DNA of 64,000 nt, taken from the NCBI RefSeq assembly GCF_900106075.1, contig NZ_LT629794.1, positions 2,749,501 through 2,813,500 of the forward strand. The letters are read 5' to 3'. The DNA comes from Polaribacter sp. Hel1_33_78. Its GTDB lineage: Bacteria; Bacteroidota; Bacteroidia; Flavobacteriales; Flavobacteriaceae. Shown in pieces: positions 33,745 through 42,521 of the stretch (position 1 is the stretch's first letter; every line of letters starts with the position of its first letter). The notes beneath the pieces are model-generated. The model ran no database searches. It was not told the origin of the DNA and saw only the letters and a program-made list of their open reading frames with translations. The translations under genes and the position numbers were made by a program.

Positions 33745-34398
33745 CTAGTTTTCTTCTATTAATGCTTTATTTCTACTTCGTTGAATCCAAATAATTAGTC
33801 CTACCACAATTAAGGCCATTGGTGATAATAACATGAATCCGTTATTTTCATATCCATATGCATATAGTCCTGATAATTCCCCTGGAATAGGATTCCCTAA
33901 CACAGGATAACCTAATAAAGTTCCTGCTCCTAAAAGTTCTCTAAAGAAACCTACAATAACTAATATAACTCCGTATCCTAGAGCGTTTCCAATTCCGTCT
34001 AAGAAAGATTTCCATGGTCCGTTTCCTAGAGCAAAAGCTTCAAAACGCCCCATAATAATACAGTTCGTTATGATTAACCCCACGAATACAGACAATGTTT
34101 TACTTAATTCGTATGCGAATGCTTTTAGCACTAAATCAACAATAATTACTAAAGTTGCAACTACAATTAGCTGTACAATAATTCTAATTTTTGATGGAAT
34201 AATATTTCTCATTAAAGAAATAACAACATTCCCTAAACCTAGCACAAATAATACAGAAATAGACATTACAATAGAAGCTTCTAGCTCTGCCGTAATTGCC
34301 AATGCAGAACAAATACCTAATACTTGAATAGTAATTGGGTTGTTATCTGCTAATGGATCTGTAATTAATTTTGCGTCTTTTTTTGATAAAAGTCCCAT
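33745..34398 (-). CDS. nqrD: Na+-NQR subunit D
   Basis: A 217-residue membrane subunit with about six helices. Conserved parts include DPLADNNPITIQVLGICSAL and TNCIIMGRFEAFA, whose Cys residues match those ligating the intramembrane iron with NqrE. A small N-terminal extension MGLLSKKDAKL is present. It follows nqrC by 3 nt. Downstream the operon continues after an 80-nt gap. Confidence 0.96.
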   Translation of the reverse strand: MGLLSKKDAKLITDPLADNNPITIQVLGICSALAITAELEASIVMSISVLFVLGLGNVVISLMRNIIPSKIRIIVQLIVVATLVIIVDLVLKAFAYELSKTLSVFVGLIITNCIIMGRFEAFALGNGPWKSFLDGIGNALGYGVILVIVGFFRELLGAGTLLGYPVLGNPIPGELSGLYAYGYENNGFMLLSPMALIVVGLIIWIQRSRNKALIEEN

Positions 34399-34401
34399 AA
34401 A

Positions 34402-35151
34402 TTATTTTTTTAATGTTTTAAAATATGGCACATACATTGCCAAGTCTTTCTTTATCATTGCAGAAACACCATCACCAGTAATTGTAGCACCAGCAATTGC
34501 ATCTACTTCGTAATCTGTTTTATCTTCATTCTTTGGATCATTGTTACCTTTGGCAACTCTAATTCCTTTAAAATCTCCAGATGCTGACAACAAGTGCTCA
34601 CCAATAAAATCGTCCATGAAATAACGTTGTTTTATGTTTGCACCTAAACCAGGGGTTTCTCCTTTATGATCAAAATAGGCGCCTTGTACAATCATATTTT
34701 CATCTAAAGCAACATACCCCCAAATGGCATCCCAAAGTCCTTTTCCTCTTATTGGTGCAACATAAAGAACATCTCCATTTTTATTTTTACCAACAAACAA
34801 AGGCAATCTTCTTTGTTTTCCTTGTTTGGCTAAAGTTTGCTGTTTTTTAATATCAATTAAGTAAGCATCTGAATTCTCAACTTCTTTACCTCCTTGAACT
34901 TCAATTTGCTTTGTAATGTATTCTGAAAATGCTGCTCCTGCAACGTCTGTAGAAATAAAGTTTGCACTTGTCCCTTCATTCTCATTTACGCCCAACGCGT
35001 AAAGGATGTTTTGTTGCTTTTCTATTCTTTTATTCTCGTCAATATTTGGTTTTAATGACGAAGCCATAAAAGCCAACAAAGAACCTACGACCAACACCAT
35101 AATTATGGCGAAAATCATTGTATAACTGTTACTATCTGTTCTCTTACTCAT
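34402..35151 (-). CDS. nqrC: Na+-NQR subunit C (covalent FMN)
   Basis: A 249-residue subunit with one N-terminal transmembrane helix and a periplasmic FMN-binding domain. The flavinylation motif is DAIAGATITGDGV with acceptor Thr223, close to Thr225 of Vibrio. FMN is attached by ApbE, which is not in this window. GLWDAIWGYVA and GETPGLGANI are typical of the domain. It lies 2 nt after nqrB and 3 nt before nqrD. Confidence 0.96.
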   Translation of the reverse strand: MSKRTDSNSYTMIFAIIMVLVVGSLLAFMASSLKPNIDENKRIEKQQNILYALGVNENEGTSANFISTDVAGAAFSEYITKQIEVQGGKEVENSDAYLIDIKKQQTLAKQGKQRRLPLFVGKNKNGDVLYVAPIRGKGLWDAIWGYVALDENMIVQGAYFDHKGETPGLGANIKQRYFMDDFIGEHLLSASGDFKGIRVAKGNNDPKNEDKTDYEVDAIAGATITGDGVSAMIKKDLAMYVPYFKTLKK

Positions 35152-35153
35152 AA

Positions 35154-36353
35154 TTAGGCAGTTTTAACTTTAGTACGTTTTAATCTTTTCTTTACATTTC
35201 CTTGAACCACATAATGGTCTATTGTTGGCGCAAATACATTCATTAGTAAAATTGCTAAAAACACACCTTCAGGATATGCAGGATTAAATACACGAATCAT
35301 AATAGATATAAAACCTATTAAGAAACCATACATCCATTTTCCTTTATTTGTTTGCGAACCTGTTACTGGATCAGTAGCCATAAATACGGCTCCAAAAGCC
35401 AAACCACCAATCATTAAATGTTCGTACCAAACAGTATTCATTAATCCGTAAAACTTACTAGATTCTGTAATAATATCAGCAGCTACAATTTGATTAAAAA
35501 TCATTCCCATTACCGCAGCTCCTATGAATGTTGAAAGAATAATTCTCCAACTTCCAATTTTTGTAAAAACTAAGATCGCAGCTCCTAATAAGATTAACAA
35601 GGTTGAAGTTTCTCCAATAGAACCTGGTATAAAACCTGCAAATTTATCCCAATTAGAATAAATTACTTCTTGGTTTTGAGCATAACTTCCTAAAATTGTT
35701 TCTCCAGAAATAGCATCTGCTGTTCCCGTTCTGTTTACTGCATCATATACCCATACTTTATCTCCAGACATCCAAGTTGGATACGCAAAGAATAAAAATG
35801 CTCTAATTGTTAAAGCAGGATTTAAGATATTCATTCCTGTTCCTCCAAATACTTCTTTACCAATAACAACACCAAATACCACTGCAACTGATAACATCCA
35901 TAACGGTGTGTCTATAGGTACAATTAATGGCACTAACATTCCCGTTACTAAGTATCCTTCTTCTACTTCGTGTCCTTTTATAACTGCGAAAATAAATTCA
36001 ACTAAAAGTCCCACTCCATAAGAAACAATCACCAATGGTAGTACTTTTATAATTCCAATCCAGAAATTATCAAACGTAAAAAAATTTGCTAATACATTCG
36101 TTCTTAAAGAACCATCTATTGCTGCATAGTGTTGATATCCTGCATTGAACATTCCGAACAACAAACAAGGAACCAAAGCCATAATTACAATATTCATTGT
36201 ACGCTTTAAATCATCTGCTGCCTTGATATGAGTTCCTCCGTGAGTCACTTCATTTGGTAAATATAAAAAGGTATGGATTGCATTAAATGCAGGCGCCATT
36301 TTAGTTCCTTTATATTTCTCTTTTAAAATATGTAAGTTTTGTTTTAAGCTCAT
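35154..36353 (-). CDS. nqrB: Na+-NQR subunit B (covalent FMN, sodium channel subunit)
   Basis: A 399-residue membrane subunit with about ten helices, related to RnfD. Conserved stretches are FGGTGMNILNPALTIRAFLF and FMATDPVTGSQTNKGKWMYG. The expected covalent-FMN motif (S/T-G-A-T) reads DAISGETILG here, with candidate acceptor Thr219 but Glu in place of Ala. It carries riboflavin and FMN cofactors and forms the sodium path in characterised enzymes. It lies 4 nt after nqrA. Confidence 0.96.
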   Translation of the reverse strand: MSLKQNLHILKEKYKGTKMAPAFNAIHTFLYLPNEVTHGGTHIKAADDLKRTMNIVIMALVPCLLFGMFNAGYQHYAAIDGSLRTNVLANFFTFDNFWIGIIKVLPLVIVSYGVGLLVEFIFAVIKGHEVEEGYLVTGMLVPLIVPIDTPLWMLSVAVVFGVVIGKEVFGGTGMNILNPALTIRAFLFFAYPTWMSGDKVWVYDAVNRTGTADAISGETILGSYAQNQEVIYSNWDKFAGFIPGSIGETSTLLILLGAAILVFTKIGSWRIILSTFIGAAVMGMIFNQIVAADIITESSKFYGLMNTVWYEHLMIGGLAFGAVFMATDPVTGSQTNKGKWMYGFLIGFISIMIRVFNPAYPEGVFLAILLMNVFAPTIDHYVVQGNVKKRLKRTKVKTA

Positions 36354-36357
36354 AACC

Positions 36358-37713
36358 TTATCCTAATTCTTCTCTCATTAAATCTAAACCTTCACGAATT
36401 ATTTGCTGGTGAGGTTGTTTAGATACGCAAATAAATTCTGTTAGTGCAAAATCTTCTGGAGCTATTTCATAGCCTCCCAAAGCTTCCATTTCGTCTAAAT
36501 CTTTATACATAAATGCTTTTAATAATTGCATTGGATAGATATCTAGAGGAAATACATTTTCGTAGGAACCAGTTACTACAAATGCTCTGTGTTCTCCATT
36601 TGTATTGGTATTTAAATCGTACTTTTTATTTGGTGTTAACCAAGAAAAAGTTAATGCTCTTGAAGTAGATATTTTATTGAAAATCGGCTTATTCCATCCA
36701 AAAAACTCATAATCATCTCCTTCAGGGATTGCTGTAATTTGATTATCATAATAACCAATAAAACCATCTTCTTTAACTTGCACGCCAGACAAAACGTTTC
36801 CGCTAATAATTCTTGTGTTGTCATTCTCTAAATTATCAGCTACTAAATCAGCAATATTTGCTCCTGCAATCGCAGTAACATATTGTGGTTTGCTAAATTT
36901 AGAACCAGTTAATGCAACAGTTCTTGAAGCATTAAACTTGCCCGTTAATAACAACTCTCCAATAATTACTAGATCTTGTGGTGCTATAACCCAAACGACT
37001 TCACCTTTATTAATAGGATCTAATTGAGAAATTTGAGTTCCAACATTTCCGACAGGATGTGGACCAGAAACCGCATGAATTTCTATTCCTTTTAAATCTG
37101 CAAAAGGAGAAACCGATTTATTAACTACAGATACATGTATTTTACCTTCTGTTAACTTTCCTATTGCAGAAAGTGCAGCTTGTAATTCTACTTCTTTACC
37201 TTTTAAGGTATAATCTAAATCTGGAGCTAATGGTGCACTTGCATAACCAGAAACAAAAATTGCTTTTGGTGCTTGATTTGGATTTGCAATAACATCATAA
37301 GGACGTTGTTTTACAAATGGCCAGCATCCTGAATTAAATAATTGATTTTTTACATCTTCTGCAGACATTGTATCTACATTAGAAATTCCAAAATCTTTAT
37401 GTTCCTGTGTTTTATTTGCCGCAATTTTTATTGCTAAAACTTTTCTTCTTGCTCCACGTGTTACCTCTATTACCTTACCACTTACTGGACTTGGAAATAA
37501 AATACGCTCATCACTTTTTGAATGAAAAAGTGCTTCACCTGCTTTTACTTCTGCTCCTTCTTTGGCAATTAATTTTGGAATAATTCCGTGAAAGTCTTCT
37601 GGATTAATAGCATAAACACTACTTATAGGAATATTAGTAGTAATTTGTTCTGCTTCACCAACCAGCTTAATATCTAAGCCTTTTTTGATACGAATATCTT
37701 TTGACATGGTCAA
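36358..37713 (-). CDS. nqrA: Na+-NQR subunit A
   Basis: A 451-residue cytoplasmic subunit, the first gene of the operon. The N-terminus KDIRIKKGLDIKLVGEAEQ and VKAGEALFHSKSDERILFPS, with SPVSGKVIEVTRG, form the barrel-sandwich part shared with RnfC. SGPHPVGNVGTQISQLDPIN is the most conserved internal block. It holds no classical redox cofactor but is linked to quinone binding. A second in-frame ATG two codons on (MSKDIRI) is an equally plausible start. Confidence 0.96.
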   Translation of the reverse strand: MTMSKDIRIKKGLDIKLVGEAEQITTNIPISSVYAINPEDFHGIIPKLIAKEGAEVKAGEALFHSKSDERILFPSPVSGKVIEVTRGARRKVLAIKIAANKTQEHKDFGISNVDTMSAEDVKNQLFNSGCWPFVKQRPYDVIANPNQAPKAIFVSGYASAPLAPDLDYTLKGKEVELQAALSAIGKLTEGKIHVSVVNKSVSPFADLKGIEIHAVSGPHPVGNVGTQISQLDPINKGEVVWVIAPQDLVIIGELLLTGKFNASRTVALTGSKFSKPQYVTAIAGANIADLVADNLENDNTRIISGNVLSGVQVKEDGFIGYYDNQITAIPEGDDYEFFGWNKPIFNKISTSRALTFSWLTPNKKYDLNTNTNGEHRAFVVTGSYENVFPLDIYPMQLLKAFMYKDLDEMEALGGYEIAPEDFALTEFICVSKQPHQQIIREGLDLMREELG

Positions 37714-37743
37714 TTTGAAATTTAGTTATCTAAAAAAATCATG

Positions 37744-37751
37744 CAAATTTA
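37744..37751 (-). promoter_or_regulatory. -7 element upstream of the nqr operon
   Basis: On the minus strand TAAATTTG is an exact TAnnTTTG match 30 nt before the nqrA start. No clear TTG -33 element is found at the usual distance. Confidence 0.5.
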
Positions 37752-37852
37752 ACCATTTTGAGACTTATTTTTGATATAAATTCTCTTATAAATTAGTAAT
37801 CAATATTATTTATAATAATTCTAAATAAAATGAAATGCTTTAACTAATTCAT

Positions 37853-37883
37853 AAAAAAAACCCCATACTTGTTTGGTATGAGG
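37853..37883 (-). terminator. Terminator between the NarL-type regulator and nqr
   Basis: On the minus strand CCTCATAC and GTATGGGG pair (one U-G) around a 7-nt loop, followed by eight T. It isolates nqr from the two-component pair upstream, lying about 300 nt after that regulator's stop. Confidence 0.75.
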
Positions 37884-38187
37884 TATAGATATAAAGTTGT
37901 TGGGGGAATCTTATTACAGAGAAACTAAAGTTTGGTTTTGACAAAGTTTGGTTGTTGCTTATAAAATATAGTTAACAAATTATATTTTAAAACTTTAAAC
38001 TCTAAAATAAAAAACAACTCATAATTTAAAATCTTTACTATCTAATAAAGACTATTGCACTCTTTTCTTTTCTTTATTTTAATCACAGATTTTCCCTCTT
38101 TTAATACGGTAAATATATTTCTAAAACCTGAATTGTAAAATAGGTAGTAATTACAAATAATACGTACCTATACGTATTGTAGGTTTA
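37884..38187. other. About 300-bp gene-free stretch downstream of the NarL-type regulator
   Basis: AT-rich, with no reading frame of note. AAAGTTTGGTT occurs twice, 18 nt apart, near 37930-37955, and TACGTACCTATACGTA lies just past the regulator stop. It is probably the untranslated 3' region ahead of the terminator. I see no recognisable RNA. Confidence 0.4.
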
Positions 38188-38826
38188 TTAAACGTTTTCT
38201 AATAAATCTTTATTATCTTTTACCCACACAGAAAGGGAGTCTGAAGGTAAATCTAATTTTGAAATAATATTAGATCGATGTTTATCTACGGTTCTTGTAG
38301 ATATTGAAAGAATTTCTGCTATTTCTTTTGTAGAATTCTCACCAGCTATTAATCTTACAATTGTTCTTTCTGAAGGTGATAAAAACTTTATTTTTTGAAT
38401 TTGAGGAGAGATTTCATTATTAAAAACATCATCAAAAACCTTACTTGCGTAAAATCTTCCATTTGAAACTTCTTTAATACATTTCTTAATCTCTGAAAAT
38501 GGTTCATCTTTTAATAGATAGCCAGATATTTTCATTTTTTTTGCTTTCAACACAAAACCTTTTTCTTTATAAGAAGTAAGGATAATAAATTTTGTCTTTA
38601 ATGACTCTAATTGACATTTTTTTATCACCTCAAAACCAGTTAGAAAAGGCATATTAATATCTAAAATAGCTATTGTTGGCTTTTTAGATACTATTAACTC
38701 TAATGCTTGAGCACCATTGGTTGCGCCTTCTAGAACATTAAATTCTAAATTTAATAATTCATCTCTTAATCCTTTTAATAATACAGGATGATCATCTGCA
38801 ACAAGAATACTAGTATTATGATTCAT
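38188..38826 (-). CDS. NarL/FixJ-type response regulator
   Basis: A 212-residue regulator. The receiver domain has the acidic pair DDHP, phospho-acceptor Asp56 in AILDINMPFLTGFE, and ILTSYK and LLKDEPF for the Thr/Lys positions. The C-terminal LuxR-type HTH is LSPSERTIVRLIAGENSTKE and AEILSISTRTVDKHRSN. It overlaps the 3' end of the TPR sensor kinase gene by 11 nt, so the two are a coupled pair. Target genes are unknown. A terminator lies about 300 nt downstream. Confidence 0.93.
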   Translation of the reverse strand: MNHNTSILVADDHPVLLKGLRDELLNLEFNVLEGATNGAQALELIVSKKPTIAILDINMPFLTGFEVIKKCQLESLKTKFIILTSYKEKGFVLKAKKMKISGYLLKDEPFSEIKKCIKEVSNGRFYASKVFDDVFNNEISPQIQKIKFLSPSERTIVRLIAGENSTKEIAEILSISTRTVDKHRSNIISKLDLPSDSLSVWVKDNKDLLENV

Positions 38827-40708
38827 TTTTAATAGGTATAGAAAAGATAAAATTAGTTCCGTTATTTATTTTACTATTAATAGACAGATTTCCGTTCATA
38901 ATTTTAATTCTTTCAAAAATAGTCTTTAAACCTAAACTATTTTTCTTTTTATTTTTGTCTACATCAAAACCTTTTCCGTTATCAGAAATTAATGTAATAA
39001 TACTTTTATCTTCTTTTTTAATATTTACAGTTACAGATTTTGCTTTTGCATGCTTAACAATATTGGTTAAACATTCTTGAACAAGTCTGTAAAAATTTAA
39101 ACTTGTATTTTCTGTAAAATACTCATCAATTAAATCAATATCCATAGAAAAAAACAACTCTGTTTGCTCATCATATTCATTTATTAATTGCTCTATACTT
39201 TCTTTTAAACCTAATTGTTTTAGTAAAGCTGGGTATAAATTTCTAGAAATACTTCTTACTTCTTCTAGCGCTTTATTTGTCATTTTGGTTATTTCTTGCT
39301 GCTCTATATTTTGCGATTTCCTTTTTATTAATGTTAATTGTTGCCCAACACTATCATGTAATTCTCTTGCAATTCTTGTTCTTTCTTCTTCTTGCGAAAT
39401 AAGTAAATCTTGTGAAAATTTTTCTTGAAGTAATTTTTCTTTTTTTGCTGTATTTTTTGATTTTTGTAACGTAATAAAAGCAAATATGGATAATAGTCCT
39501 AAACCACCAAATAACAACCATTGGTTTTTAATACTGTTTTTAGAATCCAACAGAGCTATGTTACTTTCCTGTGCTTCAATTGTTAAGTTCTTTTTTTCTG
39601 TTTCGTATTGAATTTGTAAATCATTAATTTTAGCCATTTTCTGTAATGAAAACAAACTATCATGTATTTGGTGGTATCTTTTTAAATGTCCGTGAGAACT
39701 TTTAAAGTTCCCTGTTTTATATTCAATTTTTGACAATAAATAGTAACCAAAACGTTCTTGATGAATGTTAAATCCTTTAGAATATTCGATTGCTTTTAAA
39801 GCAAATTCTTTAGCCTTAACTAAATTATTCATCGCCGAATACGTTTCAGAAATGTCGTTACAAGAATGCGCTGCACTTCCGTAATTTTTTAACTTAACCT
39901 TAATCTTTAAAGCTCTAAAAAGGAATTCTAAAGACTCATCATATTTATCTAAAGACCTATAAGATGAACCAATATTGCCTAAAAAAATCGATTCATTTCG
40001 TTGAAGATTTGCTTTTTTAGCTCTTACAAGACCTTGCTTAAAATAATCGATTGCTTTTATAATTAACTCTTTTTTGTTAGGACCTCCTTGTTTTTGATAA
40101 CTTGCTCCTAAATTAGTGAAACAACCAACAATACCTTGCTCGTCACCTAATCTTTCATAAATTTTTAAAGCTTTTTTAAAATTAATTTGGGCTTTTCTTA
40201 AATCTGGTGTTAACAAATAAACTTCTCCTATTCTTCCAAGATTCTCTGCAATTTCTTTTTCATTGTTAATGCGTTCTGCAATTTCTAATGCTTTAAAATG
40301 ATTTACTAAAGAAGCATCAAATTCAGAAATTCTATAATAAGATCTTCCTAGTTTAAAATAACAGTTATAAGTTTCTTTTTCATTCTTCAAATAAATAAAA
40401 ATGGCTAAAGATTTTTTTAAATTCTCAATAGCTATTTGATAATTTTTCTTTTGATAAAAATAACCTCCTAAATGCAAGTAGCCAAAAGCCATTAAATCTT
40501 TTTGATTTGTTTTTTTTGAAGCTTCTAAACCTGAAGAAATACTTTTAAAGGCTTCATCGAAATTATTTTTTGAGAGAAAATCTAAACCTTTAAAGTAATA
40601 ATTTTTAACTAACGAGTTACTTTGCGATTCTAAAGACTTTTTTTCTTCTTGAGCGCAAGAAGTATTTAAGAATAGAAAAAATAATAAATACACTAAAACT
40701 TTATTCAT
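38816..40708 (-). CDS. TPR-containing sensor histidine kinase (HisKA_3 type)
   Basis: A 630-residue kinase. An N-terminal signal or lipoprotein-like leader (LLFFLFLNTSCAQEEKKS) is followed by about eight tetratricopeptide repeats (residues 30-350), a coiled coil and one transmembrane helix (WLLFGGLGLLSIFAFITLQ). HisKA_3 has His451 in IARELHDSVGQQL, and HATPase_c contains VQECLTNIVKHAKA and DNGKGFD. Periplasmic TPRs probably bind a protein or peptide partner. The cognate regulator gene follows with an 11-nt overlap. The signal is unknown. Confidence 0.9.
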   Translation of the reverse strand: MNKVLVYLLFFLFLNTSCAQEEKKSLESQSNSLVKNYYFKGLDFLSKNNFDEAFKSISSGLEASKKTNQKDLMAFGYLHLGGYFYQKKNYQIAIENLKKSLAIFIYLKNEKETYNCYFKLGRSYYRISEFDASLVNHFKALEIAERINNEKEIAENLGRIGEVYLLTPDLRKAQINFKKALKIYERLGDEQGIVGCFTNLGASYQKQGGPNKKELIIKAIDYFKQGLVRAKKANLQRNESIFLGNIGSSYRSLDKYDESLEFLFRALKIKVKLKNYGSAAHSCNDISETYSAMNNLVKAKEFALKAIEYSKGFNIHQERFGYYLLSKIEYKTGNFKSSHGHLKRYHQIHDSLFSLQKMAKINDLQIQYETEKKNLTIEAQESNIALLDSKNSIKNQWLLFGGLGLLSIFAFITLQKSKNTAKKEKLLQEKFSQDLLISQEEERTRIARELHDSVGQQLTLIKRKSQNIEQQEITKMTNKALEEVRSISRNLYPALLKQLGLKESIEQLINEYDEQTELFFSMDIDLIDEYFTENTSLNFYRLVQECLTNIVKHAKAKSVTVNIKKEDKSIITLISDNGKGFDVDKNKKKNSLGLKTIFERIKIMNGNLSINSKINNGTNFIFSIPIKNES

Positions 40709-40840
40709 TTTTAATTTTAAAATAGATTTTTATTTTTTCTAGTTGATAAATATACAACTTATGCAATAAGAATTCAGATTTTAACATAAACTCAAAAGTG
40801 GAATAGTATTTGTAATAAAAACTAAAAGCTTTAATTTTAT

Positions 40841-40848
40841 TACATTTG
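40841..40848 (+). promoter_or_regulatory. -7 element of the T9SS plug gene
   Basis: TACATTTG matches TAnnTTTG exactly, 21 nt before the chosen start at 40870. It is located in the region divergent from the TPR kinase. Confidence 0.55.
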
Positions 40849-40869
40849 ACCAATATCTTATATAAAAAA

Positions 40870-42084
40870 ATGCATCAAAAAATAATCTGGATTTTATTAA
40901 TTTTTATTACATCTGTAAATGCACAGCAGATAAAATCAATTCAGTTAAGACCACTTCAAGCAAATAATTTTACCGCAATAGTTCCTTTAGGAACAGTTTT
41001 AGAATTGTCTTTTGATGATTTAGATGCAGATAGTAAAGATTACCAATACAAAATAGAACACATGACGCATGACTGGCAAAAAAGCAGATTGCTTTCTAGT
41101 CAGTTTATAGATGGTTTTGATCAGAATTCAATTATAAATGTGACCAATTCTTTTAACACCTTTCAGAATTACACACATTATGAGGTGAAAATTCCGAATG
41201 TAAATTCTATTATCACCAAAAGCGGAAATTATTTAGTTTCTATTTTAAATGATGACGATGAAGTTGTTTTTTCTAGAAAACTTGTTCTCTATGAAAATGC
41301 AGCAACCATTGGAGTTGCAGTTTCTAGGAGCAGAAACACGAAAACAAGAGACACGCAACAAACCGTTGAATTTACAGTAAATCATCCAAACCTTAGAATC
41401 AACAACCCTTCTCAAGAAGTGCATGTTGCTCTGCTAAAAAATGAAAATTGGAATGAAAAAATTACCAATTTACAGCCAACTTTTTTTCAACAAAATCAGT
41501 TAAAATACACCTACGCAAACAAAACTAATTTTTGGGGAGGAAATGAATATTTAAATTTTGACAGTAAACTCATTAGAAATAAAAGTTTAAATGTGGTTAA
41601 AATAGACATGAAGAATGTTTTTCATCATTACTTATACCCTTCTACCTACAAGCCGAATAGAAGTTACACATACAACCCAGATATTAATGGCCAATTTGTG
41701 ATAAGAACTTTAGATGCAAATGACACAAACACAGAGGCAGATTATGCCATGATGCATTTTACTTTATATGCAGACACACCAATTGCCAATAAAGACGTTT
41801 ATATCTATGGCGCTTTTAATAATTTTAAAATTGAAGATGAAAATAAACTTTTTTACAATTTTGAAACCTCTAGCTATCAAGGACAAATTTTACTAAAACA
41901 AGGTTTTTACAATTATACCTTTGCCACGGTTGACGATAATCAACTGGTAGATACGAACCAAATTAATGGTACTTTTTTTCAAACTGAAAACCAATATACA
42001 GTAATCGTATATTACAAACCTTTTGGTGGTTTGTACGATAGAGTGATTGGTATTGGCGCTGGTTTTTACAATCAAAATAGGTAA
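40870..42084 (+). CDS. Type IX secretion system plug protein (DUF5103)
   Basis: A 404-residue exported protein with a signal peptide (MHQKIIWILLIFITSVNAQ) and the DUF5103/T9SS_plug layout: an N-terminal beta domain beginning IKSIQLRPLQANNFTAIVPL, containing YKIEHMTHDWQKS and SFNTFQNYTHYEVKIPN, and later ADYAMMHFTLYADT and YGAFNNFK. In Flavobacterium a DUF5103 protein closes the periplasmic end of the SprA translocon. ATG 40870 is chosen over an upstream TTG at 40846, which lies inside the promoter element and would spoil the signal peptide. Confidence 0.85.
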   Translation: MHQKIIWILLIFITSVNAQQIKSIQLRPLQANNFTAIVPLGTVLELSFDDLDADSKDYQYKIEHMTHDWQKSRLLSSQFIDGFDQNSIINVTNSFNTFQNYTHYEVKIPNVNSIITKSGNYLVSILNDDDEVVFSRKLVLYENAATIGVAVSRSRNTKTRDTQQTVEFTVNHPNLRINNPSQEVHVALLKNENWNEKITNLQPTFFQQNQLKYTYANKTNFWGGNEYLNFDSKLIRNKSLNVVKIDMKNVFHHYLYPSTYKPNRSYTYNPDINGQFVIRTLDANDTNTEADYAMMHFTLYADTPIANKDVYIYGAFNNFKIEDENKLFYNFETSSYQGQILLKQGFYNYTFATVDDNQLVDTNQINGTFFQTENQYTVIVYYKPFGGLYDRVIGIGAGFYNQNR

Positions 42085-42134
42085 CTAAAAATTTTGATTT
42101 GCAGTCTTTAATCTAAAAAGCTATATTTACTGCA

Positions 42135-42521
42135 ATGGTTCAACAAATTACAAAAGGAATTAAAATTTCTGTAAAAACAAAATATAATGGCACAAGCTAT
42201 AGAAATAATAGGTTGTATTATACTTTTGTTTACTTTATAACCATTGAAAATAAATCATCAGAAACGTTGCAATTAACAGATCGTTTTTGGAAAATTTTTG
42301 ATTCGTTGAATACTACCGAACTTGTAAAAGGAGAAGGAGTTGTTGGGCAAACTCCTATATTAAAACCCAATGATAATTACACTTACAGTTCTGGGTGTTT
42401 TTTAGAATCTACAATGGGCGCCATGAAAGGGTATTATACCATGAAAAACATAGAAACTTTAGAAGAGTTTAAAGTATACATACCAACTTTTCAACTTGCA
42501 ACACCAGTATTATCAAACTAA
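42135..42521 (+). CDS. apaG: ApaG (DUF525) protein
   Basis: A 128-residue protein, the usual length. Signatures are YTFVYFITIENKSSETLQLT, RFWKIFDSLN, VKGEGVVGQTPILKPND and YTYSSGCFLESTMGAMKGYY. The fold is a small beta-sandwich. The gene was named from the E. coli apaH locus and linked to Co2+/Mg2+ traits, but its biochemical role is unclear. Its 3' end overlaps the open frame of the following DUF3667 gene. Confidence 0.95.
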   Translation: MVQQITKGIKISVKTKYNGTSYRNNRLYYTFVYFITIENKSSETLQLTDRFWKIFDSLNTTELVKGEGVVGQTPILKPNDNYTYSSGCFLESTMGAMKGYYTMKNIETLEEFKVYIPTFQLATPVLSN

